Shown here one piece after another: positions 32,868 through 45,708 of a stretch of 60,706 nucleotides of DNA (positions within the stretch are counted from its first letter, which is position 1; each line of letters begins with the position of its first letter). The notes beneath the pieces are model-generated. The model searched no databases and was not told the origin of the DNA. It saw only the letters and a program-made list of their open reading frames with translations. The position numbers and the translations under genes were made by a program. Source of the stretch: Bimuria novae-zelandiae CBS 107.79 (Eukaryota > Ascomycota > Dothideomycetes > Pleosporales > Didymosphaeriaceae); contig ML976668.1 in NCBI GenBank assembly GCA_010015655.1, positions 669,135-729,840 on the forward strand, in the 5' to 3' direction.

Positions 32868-32875
32868 GCGCTAAG

Positions 32876-35192
32876 TAGGGATGTGCCGATACCGTATTTT
32901 TCAGTGTATCCCTGTATATACGGTATCTTGTATAATACCGTATTTACGGTATTATCGTACATTCTTGGCAAAGTGAATTGAGCCAATCGGTGCCTTTCTC
33001 GGCCCTATGATCACGTGCAGAATTAGATACAATTAAAGCTATAGATGCTAGGTATCTTTAGGATCCCTAGAGTGCTCTTCTTGTACTTATTCAGCTAGGT
33101 AATCGAGCAAAAGCTGCTCATCTTCATAGTCATTAACGTTAATTTGTTCGGGCACCTCGGAGGCGTCGAAGTACTAAGCACCCTCAGCCAAAATAGAGTC
33201 ACAGATCCGTAGATTGTAAAAGTAAAACACTAGCTTTTTAACCCGTTTATTAACAAGATAATTCTAAACTTTATTATAAAGAAATCCGTGCTCGCTCCAG
33301 TTACGTTTAGCTACTCTAGTTATAGGGTTGATGCTAAGAGCGTAGATGGCAAGTTCTTTAAGCTCGTCGGTGCAGCTTTGTATGCGCCACCACTCCGCCA
33401 GATCGGTGTAATCCTCGAAGCTTTGCCAGGATAAATCAGTACCGCACTTCTCGAAGGCGCCTTGACGATAGAGCACATCCATAAGCTCTTTATAGAGCGC
33501 TGCGGCATGCCTGGCGTTGCCCTGCGTCGGCGGGTACTGCTGGGCGATGTATTCGCCCACTTCCATCTGCATCTTGTGAGTGACCGCCACAGGCAATTCT
33601 CGCCGCGCAAGAGGGTCGCATATATACGAAATCGTGCCGAGAGGATGGTGGACCTGCTGGAATCGGTTTCGAAGCGTATTTTGGACGTCTTCTCGCGGCA
33701 AAGTTGTGTGGAGAGTGACGGAGGTGAGCAAGTAGATGAAGCTGGCATATAGCCGTGAGAATTTCGGCCGAGTACTCTCGAGCGCCAGGGCTACTTTTGT
33801 AAAGGGCACCAGAAAGCTCCGCAGCCTTTGCAACTTCTCCTACTAACGTACGTCGCTCATAATTGCTATAACCTTATAGAATCGCCGTTTCTGCGTCTGC
33901 TAGGTTATAATAGAGGTCACTATCAGATTCTACACCACCGAAAGTATCCAGTCGCGATTCTCCAGCACCGAATCGACAGTATTAAACTTGCCTTGCCAGC
34001 GAGTGTTTCCCGGCAGCTGCAGCGCTTTCCGCCGCACCTAAGGCCCGGCAGCCTCGTCCAGCATGCCTATAAGTAAACTAGACCGTCTAAAGAACTTGCT
34101 AACGTTCTTTACAGCGTCAAAAATTACCCTAAAGTCGCCTATTTTAAAGAAGTTGGCAACGTAGAGGTTAATAATATAAAAGGCGCACCTTAATATTAGA
34201 TAGTTAGGTATAGCTCTAGTAAGTAAACCCTGCGCCACCTTTATGTTAGAGGCATTATTAAGGCAAATAGTAGTAATACTAAGCTTGCTAACGTCCTTAG
34301 CTATCTTGAGAATCCCTTTAGCTAGGTTCTTAGCGTTATAACGCTCTACTAACGTGTATAAAGTCTTTAGAAAGATCTCATGTTCTTAGGTTACTACTAA
34401 GTAATTAATAGCTACCTCGCCGCGTATGTTTATCTAGCTATTACTAACTAGCGTTATTTGCCGCCTGGCCTTCTCGAGCACGGCTTTCATATCACGCTTT
34501 ATTTGGCTATAAACGGAGTCTAGCAACGTCGTGGCAATTGCCTTACGGCCCGGCGGAGTGTAGGGCGGGCGCAAGAAGTTTAGAAATCGACGGAACGCGG
34601 GATTTTCAACCTGCGGCATCTTAGTGAGTTTCTCCACCTAAGGCAAGCTACAAGAGCTTACAAAGCTAAAGGGTACTCTAGAGCTATATATAGCCTCCGC
34701 GAGCAGCAGATCTGCCTTCTTAAAGTCTATTTTACTTATACGCAGCGTCTCTGTCAGCAGCTATAATTAACGCTTAGATAGCATTTAAGGGTTACTATTA
34801 ACCTTATACAGCTTATATTTCTCCCGCGAAAGCTTCGGGCATTTAGCCATGTGCTCGCGGAGACGTACGAGGCTTTTGTTATGCCATTGTTTGGAGCAAA
34901 ATCGACATGTTACAATGGCCCGGAGGCCCTCGAAGGTGACCTCGACGTCCTCGCTTTCGAACGCAGTACGCGGCATTTGATAAATATTACTAATTAATAA
35001 TAACAAAGTACTAAGACAATGCTTAGAGGACAAGATAAGCAATCCAGATGCAAGCTCTAAACAAAGTTAGCCCCTAAAGTCATTTTTGGCAGCATTTACC
35101 CGCCTTGGCATACGGATCTAATCCTACGATACGCGTATCGGTATCGTACGGTACGAAAAATACGGTATTCCGTATTGTACGGCCCATCCCTA
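32876..35192 (-). mobile_element. hAT element 2, 2317 bp, RIP-mutated
   Basis: Ends are tagggatgtgccg (32876-32888) and the complement of tagggatgggccg at the right (12 of 13 matching), with a shared inner word accgtatttttc on both sides. An exact 8-bp duplication gcgctaag flanks them (32868-32875 and 35193-35200). Only one transposase gene is present, on the minus strand, with a BED finger at its start. The TAGGG start differs from the CAG start of hAT element 1, so it is a different hAT family. The middle (about 34080-34800) is AT-enriched, and stops have appeared at Trp/Gln positions, consistent with light RIP. Confidence 0.92.
33087..34976 (-). pseudogene. hAT transposase, 630 codons with only nonsense breaks
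   Basis: The frame starts with M-P-R-T-A-F at 34976 and reaches a natural TAA at 33087-33089. The length is exactly divisible by three, and the three open pieces (34976-34785, 34637-34434, 33833-33264) lie in one frame, so damage is by stops, not frameshifts. The N-terminus has a BED-type finger (C-R-F-C-S-K-Q-W then H-M-A-K-C-P-K-L). The C-terminal part has the hAT dimerisation region (L-A-E-W-W-R-I-Q near residue 520, then I-T-R-V-A-K-R-N-W-S-E-H-G-F). One TAG sits directly after L-Y-N-K-V, where related proteins have a coding codon. The gene is dead as it stands. Confidence 0.85.
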
Positions 35193-35200
35193 GCGCTAAG

Positions 35201-35524
35201 CGTTGGAAAGCCACCCCGATCTGCGGTAGTATGAACTCTATGCGGCGCTTCTTCCCTTGTTGGCATGCGTCCATAGGAAGAGATCCCGTGCCGTTTCTCC
35301 GAGAAGTGGACAGTGCGGACTAGAGTTAACTAATCGCGTAACCACCGCCCAAGATCGGCGTCGTAGATGTACACGACCAGCAGGGTCGTACATCTGGTCG
35401 GTATGCATATACAATACGGCAATCTTGCCGCTCAAAATCTATTTGTCAATCCTCGCAAGCACATCTTCGGTCAAAGTAAGTCCATCTAAAGTAGCATGAT
35501 GACGGAATGATGTGGCGAATGGTC
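35201..35524. other. Gap between hAT element 2 and the hypothetical gene
   Basis: 324 bp with the 3' end of the minus-strand hypothetical gene. No gene is seen. Confidence 0.5.
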
Positions 35525-37458
35525 TCAGATGTGGAAGAGAAGGTCCTCATCGTCAACCAATGGCAGAGACATATCGCTCGCCCGTTCAACATCTGTCGAT
35601 GTCTTATGGAAACACAACTGGTCCTGGTCCAGCGTTGTGTGGTCGAATCGACTGCCACAGTTGAAAAGCAGACCTATTTCTCCGTCGCTCACGTCATGAG
35701 AGATATGATCCGCACTCAAGGGGCTGCCCAGGGAAGAACTCGATGCGGAAGACGACCTGTGTTGACTTTCACTGCTTTGATGCATCAAAGTAACCATGTC
35801 GAAGGTGTCAGGAATGGCGTCAGGCTTGCGATTGTTATATCTTGTGCAACTGGTCTCCATAATGTCACTTCCTAGGTAATACACAGCAGGGTGCAGCTGC
35901 GATAGCCTCGGCTCAGTGTCAAGATTTTCGCTGTACAAGGGACCGCGCAATTGTTCTCTCGGTGGCAGTACCGGTGTTTCCAAGCCGGCATTGCTATCTT
36001 GACACCCAGACCTATTTGTGGATGTGTGTTCTTCCAGAAGCTCTGCTGGGTCCTCGGTAGAAGAACCTTCGAATTCGGGATCGCACATGGATTGAATGGA
36101 GCCAGACATCGGTTTTGACAACTGACTTCTCTGTATGTGGATCCACAATCGATCTGTGATAGCTGACGCCATATGTCGGACACAATCATAACCGGCTACA
36201 CCTTGCTCTCGTCGAACATTCGAGGGACCGCTTCCGAGCGCTCGGATCTTGGCTTTTAGGTCCGTAGATCTGGCTGCTATGTTGATACGACCGAGCGAGC
36301 GACCAAGGGTAGGGTTAGTGTACATTGCAGGGGAGCATGTCTGCGGTGAGTCAGTCAGCACAGTGGAATGCGAAATATTCGCCCACCTCAAGATCTCACG
36401 TACAATGAGGTATCCGATTCGCCACAGCGCTGGAGCGATGTTTGTCAGCCCATAAAGAAAGGTGTTGGCCTTCACTCTCAGATTGGATATAGACCCTCTC
36501 AGGTTGAGGCATATAGAAAGGCGAAGGACGGCGTCAACCAAGCCCGCAAGCTGGGCCGACTCAGACGTATGATCACTGACGTGGACCACGTGAAGCTCGG
36601 ATTCAGTCACGGGTTGTTTTCTTTTGCTGTGGTAGGTGAAAGCTTGAGGCCATCCAGAGTTCGTGTCGAAGTTTGGTGATGTCAATGAGCGACGTGCCGT
36701 GTCCCTCGTTTCATGTACGTCATTCCCCTCTTGATCGGCGTCAGCCCAGCCGAGATCTGAAAATTTCAAACATTGATTCGATCCGTAAGCTTTGCCTGGA
36801 AGGGAGGTCACGTCATTTACGGAAGCGTCTGGCTGACTGGCACCAGCTTTTTGCTGTGTAGACTCCCGCTTCGGGCGTTTCCGTGCTGCAGAACGGCTCC
36901 TGGTATCGAAGGTTGCGATGACGAACTCTACTGATTCCAAGAAAATTTGGGGTATTCCTTCTGGAGGTCGGACATCTGAGTTCGCGATACTACTGTGGTT
37001 AGCGGTAGTAGGTGACTGGTCCTTTTCGCGGCAGTGATCAACATTAATGCGCAGATTCTCTTGCGTTGGCTGGTAATTGAGAGGGAAGGACAAGCGAAGA
37101 CCAAACTGTTTCCACGCCTATGCTGTCAGCGAAAGAGGCAAATCATGCTATTGCCACTCACTGGTGCATCAACAATGCTATCTCCAAGCTGCCGAAGGCA
37201 GTGGCTGCTCGGGGGTTTCGCAAGCTTGCTAAGATTGAAAGACATATGCATGCCGTTGCCGCGCCCCACCCAGACCTTTCCCGACGACAAGTATTCAAGG
37301 AGCGCATTAGGCTCAAGGCTGTGAATGTCAAGGCTGCTGTGCTGTGCTAGATGGTTATTTGCGTCTGGTGAGAGAGTGATCAAAGTGGTGAGCCACAGCT
37401 CGATGCTCGCAGATTGCAGAGCAATAACAGCGCGTCCCAATTCGACCGTCCGCGACAT
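35525..37458 (-). CDS. Hypothetical protein, 629 residues, 2 exons
   Basis: Exons are 37458-37162 and 37117-35525. The 44 bp intron has a GTGAGT donor, a CTGAC branch-like word and a TAG acceptor, and keeps the frame (I-V-D-A-P then A-W-K-Q-F). Exon 1 (M-S-R-T-V-E-L-G-R-A-V) looks helical and ends in S-F-N-L-S-K-L-A-K. Exon 2 has a basic linker (A-A-R-K-R-P-K-R, about residue 180, a possible nuclear signal) and a helical region around residue 280-330 (V-D-A-V-L-R-L-S-I-C-L-N-L-R-G). The last 250 residues are Ser/Thr/Pro-rich and probably disordered. I do not recognise the family. The open frame upstream of 37458 overlaps the thioesterase antisense, so I chose the Met that leaves a promoter. 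Confidence 0.7.
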
Positions 37459-37624
37459 GGCAGGCCATCCAGCTGAAGCTCGCAGGCGCAGGGTGCTGTG
37501 AAGGTCGTTACGGCGGCGGGAGCGATATGGCTGCTTCTTTCCCAAAACGAATGCCGAGGCTCCCGGCACGGCAAGTGCACCCGACGTCATTCCCTGCTCT
37601 ATAGAGCCCCTCAACACCAACAGC
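37459..37624. promoter_or_regulatory. Shared 166 bp divergent promoter
   Basis: The proposed starts of the minus-strand hypothetical gene (37458) and the plus-strand thioesterase (37625) face away from each other with only 166 bp between, so they probably share a bidirectional promoter. A ctatag-like word lies near 37600. No classic TATA is clear. Confidence 0.45.
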
Positions 37625-39184
37625 ATGGCGCATCTCTCCAGGACGACATGGCGGCATCTCAGTCGGACCGCCGAGTGTCGCTCTACAGCCTTGTTCAGTA
37701 AGCGGCCTTCCACGTGCCTTTCGACGAGTCGCGCCTTCACCACCACCTCGTGCAACCGCACTGATGGCGTGTTCCGAGAGCTCACAGCGCAACGACTGCA
37801 AACACCGTGGATCGAGGCCCTTCGAAAGCAGCAGGCGGAAGGCACCAGCCCCTCTCAGCCTTCAGGCACACCTCAAACGCCCAAGGAGCGTGAATTGACG
37901 CCAAAGCGCATGGACGACAGCTTTCATAAAGTAGTCCTCCCCCTTGCGCAAGATCCATGGCTGCTCGATACGTATCTCAATTCCTCCGGGCATATCCGGC
38001 TGGGGACGATATTCATGGACCTCGATGCACTCTCGGGCGTCATCGCATACAAACATACGGGCGAGGACGTGACCACCGTGACCGCGAGCTGCGACCGAAT
38101 CGTCATCAACCACCCATTGACCGAGATATGTGATTTGGAACTGTCTGGGAAGGTCACATATGCGACTGGCAGGAGTAGTATGGAGATCACAATGCAGGTT
38201 GCAAAGGCTCCCAAAGAAGGTGAAAAAATCAAGAATGAAGACGTGCTCATCCACTGTACCATGACGATGGTGGCTCTCGATCCAGGCACGAGGAAGTATG
38301 TCTCTCACACGTGTAAATAATACCACTGAAATGACTGACACCTTCCCAGACCTGTCAATGTGAACCCCATCATCGTCTCCACGACCGAAGAAAAACGTCT
38401 ATATGCCCTCGGTGAGCGAAACTCGCAGATCCGCAAGCAACGCAAAGAAACCGCCCTGATAAAACACACGCCCAATGACGAAGAATCCGACCTCATCCAC
38501 GCTTTCTGGCAGAAACAACTGCAGTACCGTACGTAAACATCTTGTTGCAGATCGATCGAGTCCCTACCCGCGCACCCAAGCGGTACTAACGCTGACCTCA
38601 CGTTGATAGACGACCCCTACGACGAGCTCCGCAAGCCCGACAACGCCCACTTCATGGACACCACTGTCCTCCGTACCGCCACCATCATGCAGCCCCAGAA
38701 CCGCAATCGCCACCACTTCATGATCTTCGGCGGCTTCCTCCTCAAGCAAACTTTTGAGCTCGCCTTCACCACCGCCGCCGCCTTCGCACACTCCCGCCCC
38801 ACATTCGTCTCCCTCGACCCGTCCACGTTCCAAAACCCTGTGCCCGTGGGCTCCATCCTCTACCTCACCGCGACAGTTGTGTACACTGACCCTCCGCTCA
38901 TCGGCGCGCCGGGTGAGCAGTTCGACGCGGAGAGTAACTATACGAGGGTGCAGGTCAGGGTGGACAGTAAGGTCAGGGACGTGGAGCATGGCAGGAGCAA
39001 GCCGACGGGCACGTTCAACTATACCTTCAATGTGGAAAAGAACATTAGGGTTGTGCCGAAGACGTATCAGGAGTTCATGATGTATCTGGATGCGAGGCGG
39101 CGGGCGGAGCAGGTCAAGGAGACGTTGCAGGAGGAGGGGGTGGGGATTAGCCCTGAAACTGCCGAGAAGAGTGTTACAGAGTAG
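37625..39184 (+). CDS. Mitochondrial acyl-CoA thioesterase (double HotDog), 3 exons
   Basis: Exons are 37625-38295, 38350-38528 and 38610-39184. Introns of 54 and 81 bp have GTATGT..CAG and GTACGT..TAG ends, and joining gives 474 residues. The first 45 residues are Arg/Ser/Thr-rich with no acidic residues before residue 17, a mitochondrial targeting profile. Two HotDog domains follow, as in the ACOT9-like family: the first around residues 105-225 (H-I-R-L-G-T-I-F-M-D-L-D-A-L-S-G, then D-V-L-I-H-C-T-M-T-M-V-A-L) and the second around 310-440 (F-M-I-F-G-G-F-L-L-K-Q-T-F-E-L-A-F). The enzyme hydrolyses fatty acyl-CoA to free acid and CoA in the matrix; chain-length preference cannot be told. It shares a 166 bp promoter region with the divergent hypothetical gene. 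Confidence 0.9.
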
Positions 39185-39783
39185 TAGTAGCGCGGCTTCT
39201 TGTGAGACTTTGTAAATATTGTACCTTATGCTGAGTGAGGGCAGTGGGGTTACTGCATGAGCAAGTAGATTTGCAGGTGTAATGCGACGCGAGTCACCCC
39301 AGGTCCACCAAGATAGGGAAGCTGGTTACAAGTATTGCATGCTGAGTTCATTCTATGTGGAGACGTTCTATTGCACAACATGCACAATGCGATCTAAAGT
39401 ATACCGAAGTCGACGCCATATCCATATCCAACACCCAACCAAGTCCAAGAACCAAAAAAGACCTCCGACGCTATGCACTCGCAGTAAGACGCCGCTGAAG
39501 CCGTGAGACCAAAAGAAGTGGTATCCCAAAACCAAAACCAAGCCAAACCAAACCAATGCCATCAAGAAAACTCGGATGCATGCGCGACCCAGAACTCCCT
39601 TCCTCTGTTTGCGCGGCTGGTCACCATGCCGGAGCCGCGCCATGCAGGGATCGCGCATTGTGCCGCCCCAAAAGAAAGGCGGTGTGACGGGCGTACATAT
39701 ATCCGCATAGCTCCGGCGGTGTGGGGGTGGGCCCCCAGGATTCGGTTGCGCTGCGCTGCAGCTCAGCCTCCGCGACGCATCGG
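39185..39783. other. Convergent gap, no gene seen
   Basis: Between the thioesterase stop and the stop of the small Cys-rich gene. It contains a purine-rich aacca/ccaaa low-complexity stretch near 39440-39560. Confidence 0.5.
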
Positions 39784-40058
39784 CTACATCTCGTCGAGCT
39801 CGAACTCGAGCGCGACGTCTTCGGAGCACTCGTGGCAGTAGTAGTTACTGAAACCGCCGCACTCGACTTTCATGTGCTTGCACATGTCTATGCTCCACGC
39901 GTCGTACGAGTAGCCGGACAGAAGGCGGTTGTGGCAGATTTCGATCGAGTTGGCCCTTTGCGTGCGTGAGTATGTGTGCGGTTGTAGTATGTGAGAGTGT
40001 GTTACCAGATGTAGTAGTCGTGGTTGCAGTAGTACCAGGAGTAGGTGTAGGAGCACAT
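39784..40058 (-). CDS. Small Cys/His-rich protein, 74 residues, 2 exons
   Basis: The ATG at 40058 opens a 53 bp exon (40058-40006), and exon 2 is 39955-39784. The 49 bp intron has a GTAACA donor and AAG acceptor, and the frame joins as I-W-A-N. The protein is 74 residues with seven Cys (2, 11, 25, 43, 50, 58, 61) and His at 13, 26, 45 and 59. It has a C-H-E-C cluster near the end and an acidic tail (E-F-E-L-D-E-M). There is no signal peptide, so a small intracellular metal-binding protein is more likely than a secreted effector. Tyr and Trp are also frequent near the start. The family is not known to me, and the unusual donor makes the model tentative. Confidence 0.6.
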
Positions 40059-42214
40059 GGTGACAGATGGTTGGAGTAGGTGGGGTGTCGCGTGGTTAGT
40101 CAGCACGCTGAGGATGCGCCGCGAGCGAGTTGTGTGGGTGTTGGGAATGCCTCTGCACTAATTGTCAGCTGCCGGTCTTATTTGATGAGAAGATCACGCC
40201 ATTGTGTTGTCTGGGGTCTGCGCGCTCAAGTTCTAGACCTGAACATGTGATTGCGAGTTCTTCAGTGCAACAAAGATAAGGCGGATGGAAGAGAGTACTC
40301 ACCAGGAGAACCCCAGAAGTCGAGCAGGGTATCCTGTAATACTACGCCCGCAAGAAAAAGTTAAAGTAAGGCGCCGAGGATTGCAATCTGTCCGTGAAAG
40401 TTCAAGAGAATCCTGTGTGTGCCCTTCACCCTTCAATCCTTGTACGTCCACGCAACCCGGAAAAAGCTGGGCAAAGAGTCTTTCATCTCCCTTCTGAGGG
40501 CACAAAGAGAGCTTTATACACGCACCCGTTGTCTGACCCCCCTCGTAAGCTCGGACCGCTAGATCCATGCCAACGGCAAGGTACTCCCCGGATTAGCTGC
40601 ACTTTCTGATAAGTTAGATTACCCTAACGTGAAGCGGTCCAGCCGATGCCAAGCCCCACAGCCAGGGTGTGCCGGGGAATACATGCAGTATAACGCGTGA
40701 GCTGTGGTTCGAGGCGGTGGGCTGGATCTTGCAGTGCTGCAGCCATTGCCCGCGGGATATATCATCCTACAGAGGCAATTCGTTTCTACATTGCGAAGAT
40801 CATGCAAAGCTCGACCTGTTGTGTGCACAAGTCGCTGCCGGTTTCTCCTCGTGAGCTTTGACATCCCCCAGGTTATCCGCTTGTCTCCGAACATCGGCAA
40901 AAACTGGACCCTGCATTGATACCGCACGTTTCGCGAGGAACACCGGACCCTGCATCCATCCCGTGTTCGCCTAAGCCCGTTCGGAACAATCGAGGAACCA
41001 ACCAGCGAACAATTGTCGTGCTCAGGCCATGAAACACCAGCAGCGCGGCTCGAAGAGGAATAAGTATGAGCCTAGATCGTCCGACCGTTAAACTATTCGC
41101 TGGTGTAGACCAGTCAGCCTTGACCGTCGTGTAGTCTGTAGATAAGGAAGTAGTTCGGCTCGAAGTTCTTTGTCAGACGCTCAGTACGATTCTCCAGATC
41201 GGACACAGGAGCTACTTCTTTGTCCGAGGTAAGGCCCGGGAGACTTGTCTTTGTATAACACAGTTGAGTATCACTCCCAGGTTTTCTGCCGATGCTCTCT
41301 GAGTCTCCAGATGGATAAACGACATCCTTATCCAAACTTGCCGGCCAATGAGATTGGCGTGGAGATGGCGCTATCGATGCACGGTTGGTGGACTTTCCGT
41401 CCCATGCCCGCCAGCGCAAGCTGACATTTCCCTTTGCTCTCACCGCCGTGCGCCCAGACTGTCGAAATGGCGCTGTGCCAGCAACGCCTGGGTGGCCTTT
41501 CGTGCAGATCGTTGGTAAGAATGCCGGGTCCTATGAAAGGAGCACGCGGCGAACTCGCGAGAACAGAGGACGCGACGACGCGTGTAGCTAAGAAAGCGCC
41601 ACGCTATTGCCGACAATTTCCGACTAGCCTCACTTTTTCCTAATCGGGACGCCTCTCGGGTTGGGAATGGCGTTGATCGCGCGAGATACCAATGGCTCGG
41701 TCAATTTAGACGCCTGGCTATCGGCATCGCCGTGGTCGTGGTCGTTCAACTGCTTAGATGAGTCATACAGACTCCAGTAAAGGAAAGAAGGAGTTTTGGG
41801 AGGCGGATCGAGTGGGAGCGCGGTTTGTGCTCGAGTGAACTATTGTAACGCAAGATTGTGGCTTCCTCCGAGTTTACTCAGGCCAAGGCCAAGGCATGAT
41901 CGAAAGGCACGCTCGGCTGGGCCCTTTCCGAGATTCGGAGAGCATCTTTAAGCTCGATAGACAAAGATTAATATCGCTACAAGTATGTGGAGAGATAAGC
42001 AGTCAATGAAACAAATAGCTCGTCAACTTTTTGATTCACTGATATATCCGTGCAGTTCCAATGAACCGAGAGCCTAAAATCTGAATAAGATGGCCCGTAT
42101 CCTGACCAAAAGTTGATCTAAAATTTTGCAAACCCGGATATGAAACGCCATGCTAAGAAAGACCTTTTTGAAGCGGAAATGTAATCCAACAACGAAGTCA
42201 ATTAGCATATGTAG
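40059..42214. other. 2.2 kb gap, no supported gene
   Basis: Upstream of the Cys-rich gene and downstream of HEM2. Overlapping frames of 60-110 codons on both strands have no domain. GC-balanced, with no transposon ends seen. Confidence 0.5.
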
Positions 42215-43385
<1,171 letters not shown>

Positions 43386-44720
43386 GGTGTAGGGGTATCA
43401 AACTATAGCGTAGAGTGAAAGACCGACAGGCAGAACGCAGAGGGGTATCAATGGGTACGTATCAGGTCGTAAGGCGGTTTGAGGTGTCGGAATGGATGAC
43501 GGGTGGCAGAATTAGTTGCCAGGATGAAGAAGAGCCGAAGTGGGGCTTCGTTCCGAGAGACTTCAATCTTGCGAGGTGGCTTTAACGAAGCCAGGCGAGG
43601 TAAAGAAAGAGCCGTTGAAGAGCAGCTGGATAGAAATTATCAAGAGCAGCGTCTGACGAAAGAATTGCCCAGGCGCAAGAGAAGCCGATAGCTTCGGAGC
43701 ACCTCCAAGTCTTCCCCGCTGCGAATAATCGCATCATCCGCCCTCTGATTGGCTGCAGCTGGTTGTGCGGCTGAATAACGTCAATCGTGATGAACGCCTG
43801 TGGTCCAGCTGCTTCAACAAGACGCATCGCTTCCAAGGCTCTGTGATGCTTCAAAATTGTGTGAGGTACCTTTACATCTTACTTATTTCCCCAGTCCCAC
43901 CTTCCGCACCTTCCTCCTGTCGATCCAAGACTCGAAACACACAGTACATGAACATAGCATTTTATGCGACGCAGCATCTCCACAGCTACTTCTGCGGTCG
44001 TTACCAGAAAAGGACGAGACAATTCCGTAGTATTAACCAACATCCAGGACCATGACTGGTTCCCGGTCTGGCTCACCAAGTACCTGAGGTACCCTAGTGC
44101 GGTCACTTCCATGGTACTATCAATTGGGACGTGCAGCTTCTTGTACAAAGCTTTTGCGGGGTCTCTTAGCATGATGGTACAATTTTTCTCTTCATATAGT
44201 GTGAGTATCGCGACATAGCTGCTCATTTACGGCCACCATTAAACATGTCGTGGGACAATACACAAGTTCATGGCTCGTTCAGGCGCACCTCCAGACACTT
44301 CGATACTCCAGTTAAAATTGTATACGATATGAACCCTGCTATTATAGCACGTGTGCGAGAAAGCCTTAAAACGGTTCCCATCGTAAAAATCCGGCAAGTC
44401 GCTGCTGTGAGTTCGCCCCGTTTGCTTGCCAGAGACTCTTTCACTGCGTATTAACAGCGCAACTGCCAATCACGTCCATTCCCTCATTTCGCTTGCAGGC
44501 GCGTCGGCAACCGTGCAATGGGTACCGACTTGACTTCAGCGTCTCTTTGACCTCGCGACTTCACGCCAGGCACCCGCCGCACACCCTCGTGGTCAACCCG
44601 CATAGGGCCGACCCACCTTCCAGAGCTAGCCAATCTGCACATCTGGACGTGCTATCCAAAACCTTGTTTGGCAATCGTTCGAATCTGGAGTTTGACCGAA
44701 GCTGCCCTCAGGCCGCCGTC
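43386..44720. other. 1.3 kb gap, no supported gene
   Basis: HEM2 promoter and leader of the next gene. Two mutually overlapping frames (43879-44226 minus, 43964-44218 plus) look weakly protein-like, but neither has a known domain or a clear start context, so I call neither. Confidence 0.4.
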
Positions 44721-45350
44721 ATGGCCGCAATCAAAAACCAAAAATCCCACTACCTCCTTCCGCTCAACAGCATGATCTTCAAATCGAAGTCGTCCATGAA
44801 CTTACCTTATACCTCTAAGCACAATATCTTCACGAAGTCGTCGGCGACGGTCGGCCACATCCCAGTTGAGGACGACGATCTCACCGCCCTTCCACCAGCT
44901 CCGGGACCTGCTAAACCGCTTCGTCGCCAACCCAAGACACAAGACCTGACAGCATCGTCCCTGCGGTCGCAGAGCTCGTCTGACCTGGAGGGACTCACCG
45001 AGCGGGCGCTCAGGCAATCGAGGAGCATGACCGATCTAGAAGAGGAGGGCAAGAAGCAATCTGTCTGGCGACGCTTCATTCGGGCGCTCAAGAAACCCTT
45101 CCGCAAGGAGAAAGGACCAGTCATCAAGAAGAAGGCCTTCCTCATAAGCAGCCCCACCGACTTTCACCACGTGGGGACGGGTATCGCTTGTCTCCCAGGC
45201 CACAACCCATCCGGGAACCATGACACTGACTTCCAGCACCTGAAGACGGGTACGGCCTGCCTCCCAGGCCAAAAGGCGGCCGAGAGCCATGACACCGAGG
45301 GCGACAATGGAGACTGGGAGACTGTTCGGGTCTCTCAGTCGTTCACTTGA
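44721..45350 (+). CDS. Hypothetical protein with polybasic stretch and CRIB-like repeats
   Basis: The 209-residue frame begins with M-A-A-I-K-N in good context (gtcatggcc). The open frame extends 76 codons further upstream, but that part looks non-coding. The middle is Ser-rich and probably disordered. Residues 116-138 are strongly basic (W-R-R-F-I-R-A-L-K-K-P-F-R-K), a plausible membrane-binding helix. Directly after it, residues 142-154 read I-S-S-P-T-D-F-H-H-V-G-T-G, resembling a CRIB motif (I-S-x-P-x-x-F-x-H-x-x-H-V-G) that binds Cdc42/Rac. A second partial copy, D-T-D-F-Q-H-L-K-T-G-T-A-C-L-P-G, follows at 168-183. A GTPase-binding effector is possible but the motif lacks the second His, so confidence in function is low. 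Confidence 0.6.
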   Translation: MAAIKNQKSHYLLPLNSMIFKSKSSMNLPYTSKHNIFTKSSATVGHIPVEDDDLTALPPAPGPAKPLRRQPKTQDLTASSLRSQSSSDLEGLTERALRQSRSMTDLEEEGKKQSVWRRFIRALKKPFRKEKGPVIKKKAFLISSPTDFHHVGTGIACLPGHNPSGNHDTDFQHLKTGTACLPGQKAAESHDTEGDNGDWETVRVSQSFT

Positions 45351-45708
45351 TTGGGTGCCCACTGTCACTCTCTTCTTGTACGTTTCGCTCTTGTCGCACG
45401 TCTCATCACCGCTTCAATACGCTAACGATTTGAAGATACATCATTGATTGCCCCCAGGACTTCGCCGAGCGCTTTCAAAACAAAATGCTCTGTATAAGCC
45501 TGGGGCACAGGATGCTACATACGTCCTCTTGATAAGGGACTGTATCATCGACATGTGATCGTTCTTCCTTCATGTTTACGACATGGCGTTATTCACGATG
45601 TCACGATGACATGATTTGTGCTTCCGCGCTGCTGTATAGGTAGCTAGCGCCTTGTATTACCCAAAACCATTTTGATAGTTCTGAACAACTAAAACCATTA
45701 ACATTGAC
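45351..45708. other. Convergent gap, no gene seen
   Basis: The 3' ends of the CRIB-like gene and the rhodopsin-like gene meet here. Nothing else is visible. Confidence 0.5.

Noticed and set aside
37459..37845. N-terminal extension of the minus-strand hypothetical protein
   Set aside because: It is antisense to the thioesterase mitochondrial leader and Arg/Val-rich in the way shadow frames are; the Met at 37458 is the better start.
43879..44226. Overlapping minus (115 codons) and plus (85 codons) frames
   Set aside because: Both look mildly protein-like but they exclude each other, and neither has a domain, promoter or splice evidence.
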